Positions 25,721 through 34,724 of a stretch of 64,000 nucleotides of DNA are shown here, piece by piece. Under the pieces are notes generated by a model, which was not told the origin of the DNA, did no database searches, and saw only the letters and a program-made list of their open reading frames with translations. Positions within the stretch are counted from its first letter, which is position 1. Each line of letters opens with the position of its first letter. The stretch comes from an uncultured Bacteroidales bacterium (GTDB lineage: Bacteria; Bacteroidota; Bacteroidia; Bacteroidales; UBA932). The position numbers and the translations under genes are program-made. The stretch covers positions 1 to 64,000 of the forward strand of contig CAKVCK010000016.1 of assembly GCA_934725575.1 (NCBI GenBank), given 5' to 3'.

Positions 25721-27145
25721 ATGAATTCAGAAAAAGTACTTTCAATCTTCAAGGAGATCACACGGATTCCAAGGGAGTCCGGACACGAAGAGCCAATGAC
25801 AGCCTTTCTTCAGCGTTTCGCCGAGGAGAGGCATCTTGAATGTAAAACCGACAAGACAAACAATGTCTGCATAGTCAAGGAGGCCAGCAAAGGCAAGGAG
25901 AATGTGCCTACGCTCGTCCTTCAGGGACATCAGGATATGGTCTGCGAGAAAAGAAGCGGCGTTCAGCACGACTTCCTCAAGGATCCTATTGAATATGTGA
26001 TCGAGGATGGCTGGATGATCGCCAAGGACACCACGCTTGGGGCCGATGACGGCATAGGTGTCGCCGCGATGCTCGCTCTTCTGGACAGTGACCTTCCGAT
26101 GGGGAAGATCGAGTGTGTGTTCACCATCTCTGAAGAAACCGGGATGGACGGTGCCTTCGGAATGGAGCCAGGCTTCTTCACCGGCAGGACACTCATCAAT
26201 CTTGACTCTGAGGATGAGGGACAGATGTTCATCGGTTGTGCCGGCGGTCTTGACACGACAGCCGTATTCAACTACACACAAGAAGATTTTAAAGAAGGCT
26301 ATAAGCCGGTAAGGCTTGAGATCGGCGGAGCGCTCGGCGGCCACAGCGGTGATGACATCAACAAAGGCCGCGCGAACACGGTGCAGCAGATGGCTCGCTT
26401 CCTGTATTCTGAAATGGCCTACGGGCTTCAGCTCGTTATGCTGAAAGGCGGCAACAAGCCGAATGCGATAGCGAGGGAGTGCGAGGCAATCATCACCGTT
26501 CCGGACACGGACGCCACAATCGCGAGATTCACCTCGTTCGGCAATGATCTTAGGAATGAATATTTCAAGACAGATCCAGATTTGAGTTTCAGCGGCGAGA
26601 CTTACAGATGCACAGAGAAGCCTATCCAGAGCGATGTCGCAAGAAGGCTGATCGCATCCCTCTTCGCTTGTCCGCACGGGGTCGAGACTATGAGCCAGGA
26701 CATTCCTGGGCTTGTGGAGACATCGACCAACCTGGCGGCCGTGAGGATGAACAAGCAGGGGAGGATCGAGATCATCACAAGCCAGCGCAGCTCGACCGGC
26801 TCTGCAAGAAAGATGATGGCCGCCAAGGTGGAGGCCAACTTCCTGCTCGCCGGAGCCGAAGTGACCCACCTTTCTGAATATCCAGGGTGGAAGCCGAACC
26901 TGGATTCCCACATTCTGCGTGTGTGCGTGGATTCGTACAAGAAATTGTTCGGATGCGAGCCGGAGGTCAAGGCCATTCACGCGGGGCTTGAGTGCGGACT
27001 CTTCGGGGAGAAGTTTGGGGATCTGGATATGATTTCCTTCGGTCCGACCCTCAGGGGAGTGCACGCTCCGGGCGAGAAGCTTGAGCTTGCGTCCCTTGAC
27101 AAGTTCACAGAGCATCTTGTAGATGTCGTGACCAATTTTGAATAA
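25721..27145 (+). CDS. pepD: Aminoacyl-histidine dipeptidase (PepD, M20C family)
   Basis: 474 aa, typical length. The metal-binding M20 pattern is seen in LQGHQDMVCEK (His-x-Asp), LGADDGIG (bridging Asp), ISEETGMDGAFG (catalytic and metal Glu pair) and a late His in RGVHAPGE. A dimerisation domain is inserted between. It hydrolyses Xaa-His and other dipeptides in the cytoplasm. The start is 12 bases after dnaA; its TAA overlaps the ribosome-binding region of rpe. Confidence 0.93.
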   Translation: MNSEKVLSIFKEITRIPRESGHEEPMTAFLQRFAEERHLECKTDKTNNVCIVKEASKGKENVPTLVLQGHQDMVCEKRSGVQHDFLKDPIEYVIEDGWMIAKDTTLGADDGIGVAAMLALLDSDLPMGKIECVFTISEETGMDGAFGMEPGFFTGRTLINLDSEDEGQMFIGCAGGLDTTAVFNYTQEDFKEGYKPVRLEIGGALGGHSGDDINKGRANTVQQMARFLYSEMAYGLQLVMLKGGNKPNAIARECEAIITVPDTDATIARFTSFGNDLRNEYFKTDPDLSFSGETYRCTEKPIQSDVARRLIASLFACPHGVETMSQDIPGLVETSTNLAAVRMNKQGRIEIITSQRSSTGSARKMMAAKVEANFLLAGAEVTHLSEYPGWKPNLDSHILRVCVDSYKKLFGCEPEVKAIHAGLECGLFGEKFGDLDMISFGPTLRGVHAPGEKLELASLDKFTEHLVDVVTNFE

Positions 27146-27146
27146 T

Positions 27147-27797
27147 ATGGTAAAGATAGCCCCTTCAATACTTTCCGGCAATTTCCTCAATCTGGAGCCG
27201 GACATCAGGATGGTCAACGAGAACGCAAACCTGATTCACATTGACGTGATGGATGGCAGTCTCGTGCCGAACATATCGTTCGGATTTCCGGTGATGGAGG
27301 CGATTGCCAAGGTTGTGACCGTCCCGATGGACGTTCACCTGATGATCATCAATCCTGACAAGTACATCGAGAGGTTCGCCAAATGCGGAGCGAACCTGAT
27401 AAGTTTCCATCTGGAAGCTGCTGACCAGGCCGGCAAGGATCCCAAGGAGATCATAGGGATGATCAAATCCTGTGGAGCGAAAGCCGGACTTGCGATCAAC
27501 CCGGATGTGCCTGTCGAAAGGCTTTTCCCATACATCGAGGATGTGGACTTCTTCCTGATAATGTCGGTCTTCGCCGGATTCGGTGGACAGAAATTCATCG
27601 CGGATTCCATCGACAGGATCAAAACCCTGAAGGCCGAGATGGACAGAAGGGGAGTCGTGAAGGACATCGAGGTGGACGGCGGTGTGTCAGCGGCCAACGC
27701 AAGGATTCTGGCCGAGGCCGGAGCGACAATGCTTGTGGCCGGAAGTTCGGTATTCAAGGCGGAAGACCCTGCAAAGGCTATTGCTGAACTTCGTTAG
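27147..27797 (+). CDS. rpe: Ribulose-phosphate 3-epimerase
   Basis: 216 aa TIM barrel. Signatures: IAPSILSGNF at the N-terminus, HIDVMDGSLVPNISFG (metal His and Asp), MDVHLMI and VDGGVS with the second catalytic Asp, then AGSSVFKA phosphate-binding loop. It interconverts ribulose-5-P and xylulose-5-P in the pentose phosphate pathway. The ATG is 1 base after the pepD stop; an upstream TTG is ignored. Its 3' end overlaps birA by 4 bases and its terminator lies inside birA. Confidence 0.97.
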   Translation: MVKIAPSILSGNFLNLEPDIRMVNENANLIHIDVMDGSLVPNISFGFPVMEAIAKVVTVPMDVHLMIINPDKYIERFAKCGANLISFHLEAADQAGKDPKEIIGMIKSCGAKAGLAINPDVPVERLFPYIEDVDFFLIMSVFAGFGGQKFIADSIDRIKTLKAEMDRRGVVKDIEVDGGVSAANARILAEAGATMLVAGSSVFKAEDPAKAIAELR

Positions 27798-28531
27798 ATG
27801 ACATAGCTTATTTCCTTAAAGGCGAACTCGAAACGTTCGCCTTTTTCTGTTTCAATACAAAGCAAACCATTGTCGGTGACACCAACGATTTTCGCACGAA
27901 TTGACGCACCGGTCGAGCAGACTACATATTCATTGAAAGTGCCGACGCGGTAGAGTCTGCTGAAATATTCCTCAGCGTTGTCGTAGTGCCCAAGCCTCAT
28001 TTTCAGGAAGCGGCAAAGCTTGGGAAGCTGGTCTTTGAGGTCATATTCCTTGCCGGTCAGCATCGCCATCGAGACGGGGTTCAAAAGCTGTGGCGGAAAC
28101 TCCTTTTGGTTGACATTCAAGCCGATTCCGATGACACTCGCCGTCAGGGAGTCCCCGCAAAGGGTGTTCTCAATGAGTATTCCGCAGATTTTCCTGTTCC
28201 TGACATAGATGTCGTTCGGCCATTTGACCGTGGCCACAATCCCTTCATATTCAAGGTAATCAAGCACGCCCAAGGTGACGCTCCGGCTTATGGAAAACTG
28301 CCTTGAGGCCTTCAATGGCGGATAGGCTCCGTCCCCAAACTTCATCACCAGAGAGAATGTGAGGTTTTCTCCGGGCCGTGCGGACCATGAATTACCCCGC
28401 TGGCCACGCCCTGAGGTCTGATTGAGAGCCGCCAAGACTGACAGATTGTCAATCTCGGAAATATGTCTTAAGGCTTCGTTATTAGTCGAATCGACCTCAT
28501 CGAGCCATTGTATGTCAACTTCCTCTTTCAT
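27794..28531 (-). CDS. birA: Biotin--[acetyl-CoA-carboxylase] ligase
   Basis: 245 aa from MKEEVDIQWLDEVDSTNNEA; the frame is open further upstream to 29041, but that part is the antisense of rsfS/ftsH. Catalytic motif SGRGQRGNSWSA (biotinyl-AMP loop), KWPNDIYV and GIGLNVN are present, plus the small C-terminal SH3-like domain. No N-terminal repressor HTH, so this is an enzyme-only BirA. It attaches biotin to carboxylase carrier proteins. Diverges from rsfS with overlapping promoters. Confidence 0.95.
   Translation of the reverse strand: MKEEVDIQWLDEVDSTNNEALRHISEIDNLSVLAALNQTSGRGQRGNSWSARPGENLTFSLVMKFGDGAYPPLKASRQFSISRSVTLGVLDYLEYEGIVATVKWPNDIYVRNRKICGILIENTLCGDSLTASVIGIGLNVNQKEFPPQLLNPVSMAMLTGKEYDLKDQLPKLCRFLKMRLGHYDNAEEYFSRLYRVGTFNEYVVCSTGASIRAKIVGVTDNGLLCIETEKGERFEFAFKEISYVI
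27818..27846 (+). terminator. rpe terminator embedded in birA coding sequence
   Basis: aaaggcgaac (27818-27827) and gttcgccttt (27835-27844) make a 10-bp perfect stem with a 7-nt loop; the T-run ends at 27846. The whole structure lies inside the 3' end of convergent birA. Confidence 0.75.
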
Positions 28532-28548
28532 TGGTTCAGAATTTGTCG

Positions 28549-28582
28549 TATATTTGTATATTTGATTGTAATTGCAAAAATA
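28549..28582. promoter_or_regulatory. Divergent promoters of rsfS operon and birA
   Basis: Plus strand: two head-to-tail TATATTTG boxes (28549-28556 and 28557-28564) with TTGG 22 bases before the second. Minus strand: TATTTTTG (28582-28575) for birA. The boxes lie within 34 bases. Confidence 0.55.
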
Positions 28583-28597
28583 TAAAACATTCTCAAT

Positions 28598-28984
28598 ATG
28601 ATTACACACGATTTGCGGGTTATGGCCGACGCTATGCTCGACAAGAAAGCACAAAACGTCATTGACATAGATCTCAGGCCGCTGGGAACCGCAATCACTG
28701 ACCATTTTATGATCTGCAACGCTGACTCCACCACCAACGTCAACGCCATAGCCGACAACGTCATCGACAAGATGCGGGAGGAAGGCAGAAAGCCTATCCG
28801 TACCCAGGGTCTGGAGAATAATTTCTGGATAATACTGGACTATGGGGATATCGTCGCCCATATATTCCTTACGGAATACCGCCAGTTCTACAGGCTGGAG
28901 GAGCTCTGGGCCGACGCTCCGCACAAGGAATACAAGGAGAGACGCGTTCCTAAAACAAAAAAGACAGAGACAGATGCCGAATAA
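28598..28984 (+). CDS. rsfS: Ribosomal silencing factor RsfS
   Basis: 128 aa, the size of the family. Core: DIDLRPLGTAITDHFMICNADSTTNVNAIADNV, then TQGLENNFWIILDYGDIVAHIFLTEYRQFYRLEELWADA, the hallmark of RsfS/Iojap. It binds uL14 on the 50S subunit and blocks subunit joining in starved cells. The last residues (ERRVPKTKKTETDAE) are a charged tail. It overlaps ftsH by 11 bases and heads the rsfS-ftsH-cdsA-psd operon. Confidence 0.95.
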   Translation: MITHDLRVMADAMLDKKAQNVIDIDLRPLGTAITDHFMICNADSTTNVNAIADNVIDKMREEGRKPIRTQGLENNFWIILDYGDIVAHIFLTEYRQFYRLEELWADAPHKEYKERRVPKTKKTETDAE

Positions 28985-30974
28985 CGCAAATTCGCCGAAA
29001 GGCAATGATCCAAGAAGGAAGGTTATCCGCGTGAGATTCAATTTCTCGTGGCTTTACCTTATTCTTATCCTTGGCATAGGTTGGCTGCTGCTCAACAACA
29101 GCGGGGCCAATCCTCAGAAGATAGAATGGGCCGAGGTCCAGGAGATGTTCCTCAAGGGCGACATCAAGGAGATTGATTTCGTGAGGAACGACTTCAAGGG
29201 CAACATCACCGTGCGCCCGGACAGGCTCAACAAATATGCTGACAAGTTTGGCGGCAAGGTTCCGGCCAGCTCGCCTCATTTCATATTCCTGGTCTCCGAC
29301 AAGTTCGACGCCGAGAAGGAGTTCGGTGAGCTGAACGCCAAGCTTACTCCGGACGAGAGTCAGGTCAAGATCGTGATGGAGAACGACAGCAGGATGTGGT
29401 CAAACGTCCTTGAATGGATAATATTCCCGATCCTGCTCATCGTTATGTGGATCTGGATGTTCCGTGGCTTCAGCAGGAATATGGGCGGAGGCAGCGGCGG
29501 TCCCGGCGGAGTGTTCAATGTCGGTAAATCCACCGGCAAGCTCGCCGACAAGGAGAAGGTCAACGTCACATTCAAGGATGTCGCGGGTCTGTACGGAGCC
29601 AAGGAAGAGGTGATGGAGATCGTGGACTTCCTCAAGAATCCTAAGAAATATACAGCCCTCGGAGGAAAAATCCCTAAGGGAGCCCTTCTGGTAGGCCCTC
29701 CGGGTACCGGAAAGACATTGCTGGCCAAGGCAGTGGCAGGGGAAGCCAACGTTCCGTTCTTCTCGATTTCCGGTTCGGATTTCGTTGAGATGTTCGTCGG
29801 CGTCGGCGCTTCAAGGGTCCGTGACCTGTTCCGTCAGGCGAAGGAAAAAGCTCCTTGCATCGTGTTCATCGACGAGATCGACGCTGTCGGAAGGGCCAGA
29901 GGGAAGAATGTCGGATTCTCTTCAAATGACGAGCGAGAGAACACTCTCAACCAGCTTCTTACCGAGATGGACGGATTCGACACAAATTCAGGTGTGATAA
30001 TCCTTGCGGCCACAAACAGGGCTGACATCCTCGACAAGGCGCTTCTGCGCGCCGGACGTTTCGACCGCCAGATTCACGTGGATCTTCCGGAACTGAAGGA
30101 AAGGGAAGAGATATTCAAGGTTCACACACGCAACCTCAAGGTCGCTCAGGACTTCGACCTCGGATTTATGGCCCAGCACACGCCGGGCTTCTCCGGAGCC
30201 GACATCGCCAATGTCTGCAACGAGGCTGCCCTCACTGCCGCCAGACGTGACAAGAAAGAGATTGACCGTCAGGATTTCCTTGACGCTGTTGACAGGATTG
30301 TCGGCGGACTTGAGCGCAAGGGATCGATAATGACTCCGGCGGAGAAGAGGACGACGGCCTATCACGAGGCAGGACACGCCACCGTCGGCTGGCTGTTGCC
30401 GTACTCGGATCCGGTGTTCAAGGTCAGTCTCATCCCGAGAGGGGATGCGCTCGGTCTTACCTGGTACCTGCCTGACGAGAGAAAAATCCTGTCCAAGTCC
30501 TATCTCATGGACAAGATGTGCGCCTTGATCGGCGGACGCGTGGCCGAAGAGATCATCAACGGCGAGCCGGCAACCGGAGCGCTCAACGATCTTGAAAGGC
30601 TTACCCGTATGGCCTACAATATGGTCCAGTACTATGGTATGAGCGAGAAGGTCGGCGAGGTTTCGTTCTATGACTCGACCGGATCGAGGGGCTACGACCT
30701 CACCAAGCCTTACAGCGAGAAGACAGCCGAGCTTATGGACCAGGAGGTCAAGAATCTTGTCAAGGAGATCCACGACAGGACCTACAGGATTCTGACCGAG
30801 CATAAGGAAGGCTTCGTCAAGATGGCTCAGATTCTCCTTGAGAAAGAGGTGATCTTCGCCGAGGACATCGAGAAGATTTTCGGTCCTAAGGTGAAACCGG
30901 CTGAGGAAGCGGAATCTGCCAAGGCCCAGGCAACAGAGAGTGACACCGAGAAAACAGAGACAGAAAATGAATAA
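28974..30974 (+). CDS. ftsH: ATP-dependent zinc metalloprotease FtsH
   Basis: 666 aa from MPNNANSPKGNDPRRK. One transmembrane helix (FSWLYLILILGIGWLLL, ~25-41), a periplasmic domain, a second helix (~150-170) and a Gly-rich linker come first. The AAA+ domain follows: Walker A GPPGTGKT near 242, Walker B CIVFIDEID, SRH with RAGRFDRQ. The M41 protease has zinc motif HEAGH near 464 and the third ligand region GALNDLERLT. It degrades misfolded membrane proteins and selected regulators. Overlaps rsfS and cdsA; an upstream in-frame start is rejected because it would fall deep in rsfS. Confidence 0.97.
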   Translation: MPNNANSPKGNDPRRKVIRVRFNFSWLYLILILGIGWLLLNNSGANPQKIEWAEVQEMFLKGDIKEIDFVRNDFKGNITVRPDRLNKYADKFGGKVPASSPHFIFLVSDKFDAEKEFGELNAKLTPDESQVKIVMENDSRMWSNVLEWIIFPILLIVMWIWMFRGFSRNMGGGSGGPGGVFNVGKSTGKLADKEKVNVTFKDVAGLYGAKEEVMEIVDFLKNPKKYTALGGKIPKGALLVGPPGTGKTLLAKAVAGEANVPFFSISGSDFVEMFVGVGASRVRDLFRQAKEKAPCIVFIDEIDAVGRARGKNVGFSSNDERENTLNQLLTEMDGFDTNSGVIILAATNRADILDKALLRAGRFDRQIHVDLPELKEREEIFKVHTRNLKVAQDFDLGFMAQHTPGFSGADIANVCNEAALTAARRDKKEIDRQDFLDAVDRIVGGLERKGSIMTPAEKRTTAYHEAGHATVGWLLPYSDPVFKVSLIPRGDALGLTWYLPDERKILSKSYLMDKMCALIGGRVAEEIINGEPATGALNDLERLTRMAYNMVQYYGMSEKVGEVSFYDSTGSRGYDLTKPYSEKTAELMDQEVKNLVKEIHDRTYRILTEHKEGFVKMAQILLEKEVIFAEDIEKIFGPKVKPAEEAESAKAQATESDTEKTETENE

Positions 30975-31797
30975 CGTAGCGGTCAGATCGATTTCAGGCG
31001 TGGTCTTCATCCTTGCGATGTTGGCCTGCCTGATGTTCAATAAGTTCCTGTTCGCCGGACTGATAATATTCATAATGTCCGTGATGCTGCTGGAATTCTA
31101 CCACATCACGATGGGGAACAGCTACACTTTCTCGAAGGTGCTTGCGATCATCGCCGCGATCTTCCTTTTCGGACTGCTGTTCGCCACGTCCTCCTATCAT
31201 ATTCCGATAAGATTCGTGGCCTTCGCGATGGTTCCGATCTTCATCGTGATGATCAACTCGTTGTACGTCAAGGACAAGGATGAATACGGCAAATTCTCGA
31301 ACATCTACACTGGGCTTTTGTACATCGCGGTTCCGATAGCGCTATCAAACCTCATCGCCTTTGACAAGGCCGGGAACTTCAGCGGCAACCTGCTCCTTTG
31401 CTTTTTCATCATAATATGGTGCTCGGATGTCGGGGCGTTCGCCTTCGGAATATCTCTCGGCAAGATATTCCCGCAAAAACTCTTTCCGTCTGTGTCGCCA
31501 AAGAAGACTTGGATCGGATTCATTGGCGGACTTGTCAGTTCGGTTCTGGCGGCGTTCGCTCTTTATGAGTTCGGAATATTGAAGTTTCCTCTCATCCACT
31601 GCCTAATCCTGTCATTTATAATGTCCGTGACAGGAGTCTATGGCGACCTGTTTGAGTCTCAATGGAAAAGAGTGTACGGAGTCAAGGACTCTGGAAAAAT
31701 CATCCCTGGACACGGAGGCTTTCTGGACAGGTTCGACAGCACGTTGATGGCGATGCCGTTCGGGGCGATCTATCTGGCGATCTTTGACCTGCTCTGA
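30967..31797 (+). CDS. cdsA: Phosphatidate cytidylyltransferase
   Basis: 276 aa from MNNVAVRSISGVVFILAMLACLMF, with about seven transmembrane helices. The C-terminal CDP-DAG synthase signature is complete: SVTGVYGDLFESQWKRVYGVKDSGKIIPGHGGFLDRFDS. It makes CDP-diacylglycerol, the branch point for phosphatidylserine/ethanolamine and glycerol lipids, and sits directly before psd. Overlaps ftsH by 8 bases. Confidence 0.95.
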   Translation: MNNVAVRSISGVVFILAMLACLMFNKFLFAGLIIFIMSVMLLEFYHITMGNSYTFSKVLAIIAAIFLFGLLFATSSYHIPIRFVAFAMVPIFIVMINSLYVKDKDEYGKFSNIYTGLLYIAVPIALSNLIAFDKAGNFSGNLLLCFFIIIWCSDVGAFAFGISLGKIFPQKLFPSVSPKKTWIGFIGGLVSSVLAAFALYEFGILKFPLIHCLILSFIMSVTGVYGDLFESQWKRVYGVKDSGKIIPGHGGFLDRFDSTLMAMPFGAIYLAIFDLL

Positions 31798-31842
31798 TTA
31801 ATAATAACTTGATAATCAATTAATGAATATACAAACAACGAT

Positions 31843-32508
31843 ATGAAGAAGATAATTGTTGACAAGGACTCGCACGGTACGATAGGCTTCAACTGGGCTG
31901 TGATAGCAGTACTGATAGTATGCGCATTGATATTCATACCAAATCTGTTCATTTCAATCCCGATCACGCTTATGCTGCTCGCCTTTGCTTTCTTCGTTTT
32001 CTGGTTCCATAGAGTTCCGGACAGGAAGATAACGGAGGGAGACAGCAAGATGATCACTTCCGTCGCCGACGGCAAGGTTGTGATCGTTGACCGGGTCTAT
32101 GAGAAGGAATATTTCAAGGACGACCGCATACAGGTATCAGTATATATGGACTTCTTCGATGTCCACACTAATTTCTGGCCTATGGACGGTGTGATTTCCT
32201 ACTATAAATATCATCCGGGAAAGTATCTGCTTGCCTTCCTGCCAAAGGCCTCGGAAAAGAATGAACATTCATCCACGGCAATCTGCAATGAGCACGGTGA
32301 GATTCTGTTCAGACAGATAGCCGGCACTTTCGCCAGAAGGATTGTCTGCTACTCGATAGAGAATGCCGAGGTCGAGAGGGGATTGCAGTGCGGGATCATC
32401 AAGTTCGGATCACGAATCGACATATTCCTTCCGCTTGACGCTGATGTCAAGGTAAAGGAAGGGGATTACACCCGTGCCTGCGAGACGGTTATCGCTGAGC
32501 TTAAATAA
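31843..32508 (+). CDS. psd: Phosphatidylserine decarboxylase proenzyme (short type)
   Basis: 221 aa. Two N-terminal membrane segments (VIAVLIVCALIFI, ISIPITLMLLAFAFFVFWF) precede the catalytic part with ADGKVV, DVHTNFWPMDG and the self-cleavage site IIKFGSRID, where Gly-Ser is processed to give the pyruvoyl group. The GS in place of LGST and the small size mark the PSD-A type found in Bacteroidota. It converts phosphatidylserine to phosphatidylethanolamine, continuing from CdsA. The 45-base gap from cdsA holds no clear terminator. Confidence 0.93.
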   Translation: MKKIIVDKDSHGTIGFNWAVIAVLIVCALIFIPNLFISIPITLMLLAFAFFVFWFHRVPDRKITEGDSKMITSVADGKVVIVDRVYEKEYFKDDRIQVSVYMDFFDVHTNFWPMDGVISYYKYHPGKYLLAFLPKASEKNEHSSTAICNEHGEILFRQIAGTFARRIVCYSIENAEVERGLQCGIIKFGSRIDIFLPLDADVKVKEGDYTRACETVIAELK

Positions 32509-32509
32509 T

Positions 32510-33847
32510 TTACGACTGGTCTTTCTCGATCAGTTCCACAAGACGGTCAACGGCTTCCGTGTCCTGAATATGCTTCAGCACGGGAGTCTTTCCTTTATAG
32601 ATGGTGACCTTGTGGTTGCCTTCGCCGACATATCCCCAATCAGCGTCGGCCATCTCACCGGGACCGTTCACGATGCAGCCCATCACGGCGATGACGGTAT
32701 TCTTAAGATGAGAAGTCCTCGCTTTAACTTCCTCGAACGCTTTCTGTAGGTCGTACATAGTTCGCCCGCAACCTGGACAAGCGACATATTCCGGTTTATA
32801 GAAACGCCTTCTGGCAGCCTGCATCAACTCATCGACGAGGTAGGAACCGATTCCGGATTCCTGAATCGAAATCTTGTCGCCAGTTTCGTCTTGATAAGAG
32901 CCCGTGAGTTCGAGCTCGTCCAAAGTCTTGTCCAGCAGCCTCTTGCCGAAATCACACGCGGCATCTAACAAAAGTGTTTCCCGTGATGGAGAGTCGTAAA
33001 CAGCGACAGCCTTGCGTCCCTGAATGTTTATGGAAGTCATAGAGGAGACAATCTTGTGCCCATAACGTGCGGCAAGATAACGCGCGGCCGGAAGCTCATC
33101 CTCAGGATCCTCGGTCAGAGAGACGCGAACCGTGTCACCTATTCCTTCGGACAACAAGGTAGAGATCCCGACACAGGACTTGATCCTGCCGCTGTCTCCG
33201 TTGCCGGCCTCCGTCACACCGACGTGAAGAGGGTATATCACCCCGTTTTCCTTCATAGCGGCCATCAGTTTCCGGTACGCTTCGACCATAACAATTGTGT
33301 TACTTGATTTGAGCGACACCACAACATTATGGAAATCAGCGTCATCACACATCTTCAACCATTCCAAGGCCGCCTTGGCCATCGCTTCAGGAGTGTTGCC
33401 GTAAAGATTGGTGATGTAGTCGCCCAAAGAGCCGTGATTGACTCCTATACGTATTGCCGTTCCGTTCTCCCGGCAGACTTCGATGAGTTTGGCGAACTGT
33501 TTACGGGCTTCATTGTGATCCTTGTGGAAATTTCCCGGATTGATTCTGACCTTCTCCACAAACGGAGAGACCATAATCGCTGTCTGTGAGGAAAAATGGA
33601 TGTCGGCCACTATCGGTACATTGATTCCGAGCTCCTTCAACCGGGATTTGATGGACTTGACGCACTCCACGTCAGCCGGACCTGGCACGGTTATGCGGAT
33701 CATTTCCGAGCCAGCCTCATAAAGTCTGACGCATTGAGCCACAGTAGCTTCGACATCATTAGTGTGGGTGTTGCACATTGTCTGGACAACTATCGGATTC
33801 CCTCCTCCGATAAGCACGTTGCCTGCTTTGGCTGTCAAATATCTCAT
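32510..33847 (-). CDS. ispG: 4-hydroxy-3-methylbut-2-enyl diphosphate synthase
   Basis: 445 aa. N-terminal TIM barrel (QTMCNTHTNDVEATVAQC, VPIVADIHFSSQTA, VRINPGNF, GVNHGSLGD) and a C-terminal [4Fe-4S] domain with CPGCGRT and GCIVNGPGE. Many Bacteroidota IspG proteins are above 600 aa owing to a large middle insert; here only a modest insert (~270-335) is present. It acts in the non-mevalonate isoprenoid pathway. The ATG overlaps the stop of the upstream barrel gene (taatg), so it is the last gene of the ligA-spoT operon. Confidence 0.95.
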   Translation of the reverse strand: MRYLTAKAGNVLIGGGNPIVVQTMCNTHTNDVEATVAQCVRLYEAGSEMIRITVPGPADVECVKSIKSRLKELGINVPIVADIHFSSQTAIMVSPFVEKVRINPGNFHKDHNEARKQFAKLIEVCRENGTAIRIGVNHGSLGDYITNLYGNTPEAMAKAALEWLKMCDDADFHNVVVSLKSSNTIVMVEAYRKLMAAMKENGVIYPLHVGVTEAGNGDSGRIKSCVGISTLLSEGIGDTVRVSLTEDPEDELPAARYLAARYGHKIVSSMTSINIQGRKAVAVYDSPSRETLLLDAACDFGKRLLDKTLDELELTGSYQDETGDKISIQESGIGSYLVDELMQAARRRFYKPEYVACPGCGRTMYDLQKAFEEVKARTSHLKNTVIAVMGCIVNGPGEMADADWGYVGEGNHKVTIYKGKTPVLKHIQDTEAVDRLVELIEKDQS

Positions 33848-34716
33848 TATTCTACTGGTTTTGGAGTTGGATTATAGACTTGGTTGTAAGCCTCACGCCT
33901 GAGCTGGGCCTTTCCTCGCCCGGTCCTTCTTGTAAGCTGGAAATAAACTCCGGCAGTGGCCATAATGTCGAAAGGATATGCGAACCGGTAATAGTCCTTG
34001 CTGACATAGTCTGGATCGTAGATGGTTCCCCACGAATATCTTACATTTACATTGAAGTGAAATTCGAAAGGATCGAAGACAAGGCCGAATCCCACTCCGC
34101 CGCACAGGCCATAGTCAAAGCGCCGGTCAGTGTCCAAGAAGGAATTGACGATCGACTCGTCAACCCCGTCTCCGGTACGCTTGATATTCAGCCTGTAGCC
34201 TCCATAGATTCCGGCGTCCGCCATAATTGTGTAATGCAGACCGTCAAGATGCAGATGGGCCATCAATGGAACCTCGGCCACATCCATTATGGCCTCAGTG
34301 GCACCTTCGATGTTGTAAGTGGTCTTGGTGTCCTTGTTCTCCTTGAACTTGTAGCCCTCGTGGCTGTAGCGGAATCCTACCTTGAAGCCGAAGTACGGCA
34401 GATAATTGAACATCTTCCCGTACCGTGTGTAGAATATTCCGAAAGTGTTCGGAGAGAAGAGGTTCGTCTGAGTCTGAGGCGGATTGAAGAGCATTCTGCT
34501 GAACGAGACACCGTACTCGACACCTATCATCGAATAGTCGTTGAGCTCAAAGACCCTGTTCACTTTGACCGTGTCCAGATATATGTCCGAATATTGATCC
34601 GCCTTCAAAGTGTCCGCAGATACGGCCTTAGTCGAGTCCAATGGATTTTGGGCAAGACAAAGCGCGCAAGGCATAAGCAAGACAACAGGCAGCAAATATT
34701 TCTTAATTATCCTCAT
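33847..34716 (-). CDS. Outer-membrane beta-barrel protein (PorT-like)
   Basis: 289 aa. A signal peptide (KKYLLPVVLLMPCALCLAQ) is followed by a polar segment and then alternating hydrophobic strands with aromatic girdles (IGVEYGVSFSRM, FGFKVGFRYS, YTIMADAGIYGGYRL, YGLCGGVGFGLVF, FHFNVNVRYSWG). The size and pattern fit the OMP_b-brl_2/PorT group of small barrels. Function unknown; some relatives serve type IX secretion, but no other secretion gene is here. Eight bases downstream of the Ig-like lipoprotein gene, so the two may work together at the surface. Confidence 0.8.
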   Translation of the reverse strand: MRIIKKYLLPVVLLMPCALCLAQNPLDSTKAVSADTLKADQYSDIYLDTVKVNRVFELNDYSMIGVEYGVSFSRMLFNPPQTQTNLFSPNTFGIFYTRYGKMFNYLPYFGFKVGFRYSHEGYKFKENKDTKTTYNIEGATEAIMDVAEVPLMAHLHLDGLHYTIMADAGIYGGYRLNIKRTGDGVDESIVNSFLDTDRRFDYGLCGGVGFGLVFDPFEFHFNVNVRYSWGTIYDPDYVSKDYYRFAYPFDIMATAGVYFQLTRRTGRGKAQLRREAYNQVYNPTPKPVE

Positions 34717-34724
34717 CTTTTTCC

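Noticed and set aside
25742..27217. 491-aa minus-strand ORF opposite pepD
   Set aside because: Shadow frame of pepD and the start of rpe; no recognisable domain, and codon composition follows the coding strand.
28532..29041. N-terminal extension of BirA
   Set aside because: The frame is open upstream of 28531 but is antisense to rsfS and the start of ftsH, and BirA homology begins at MKEEVDIQWLDEVDSTNNEA.
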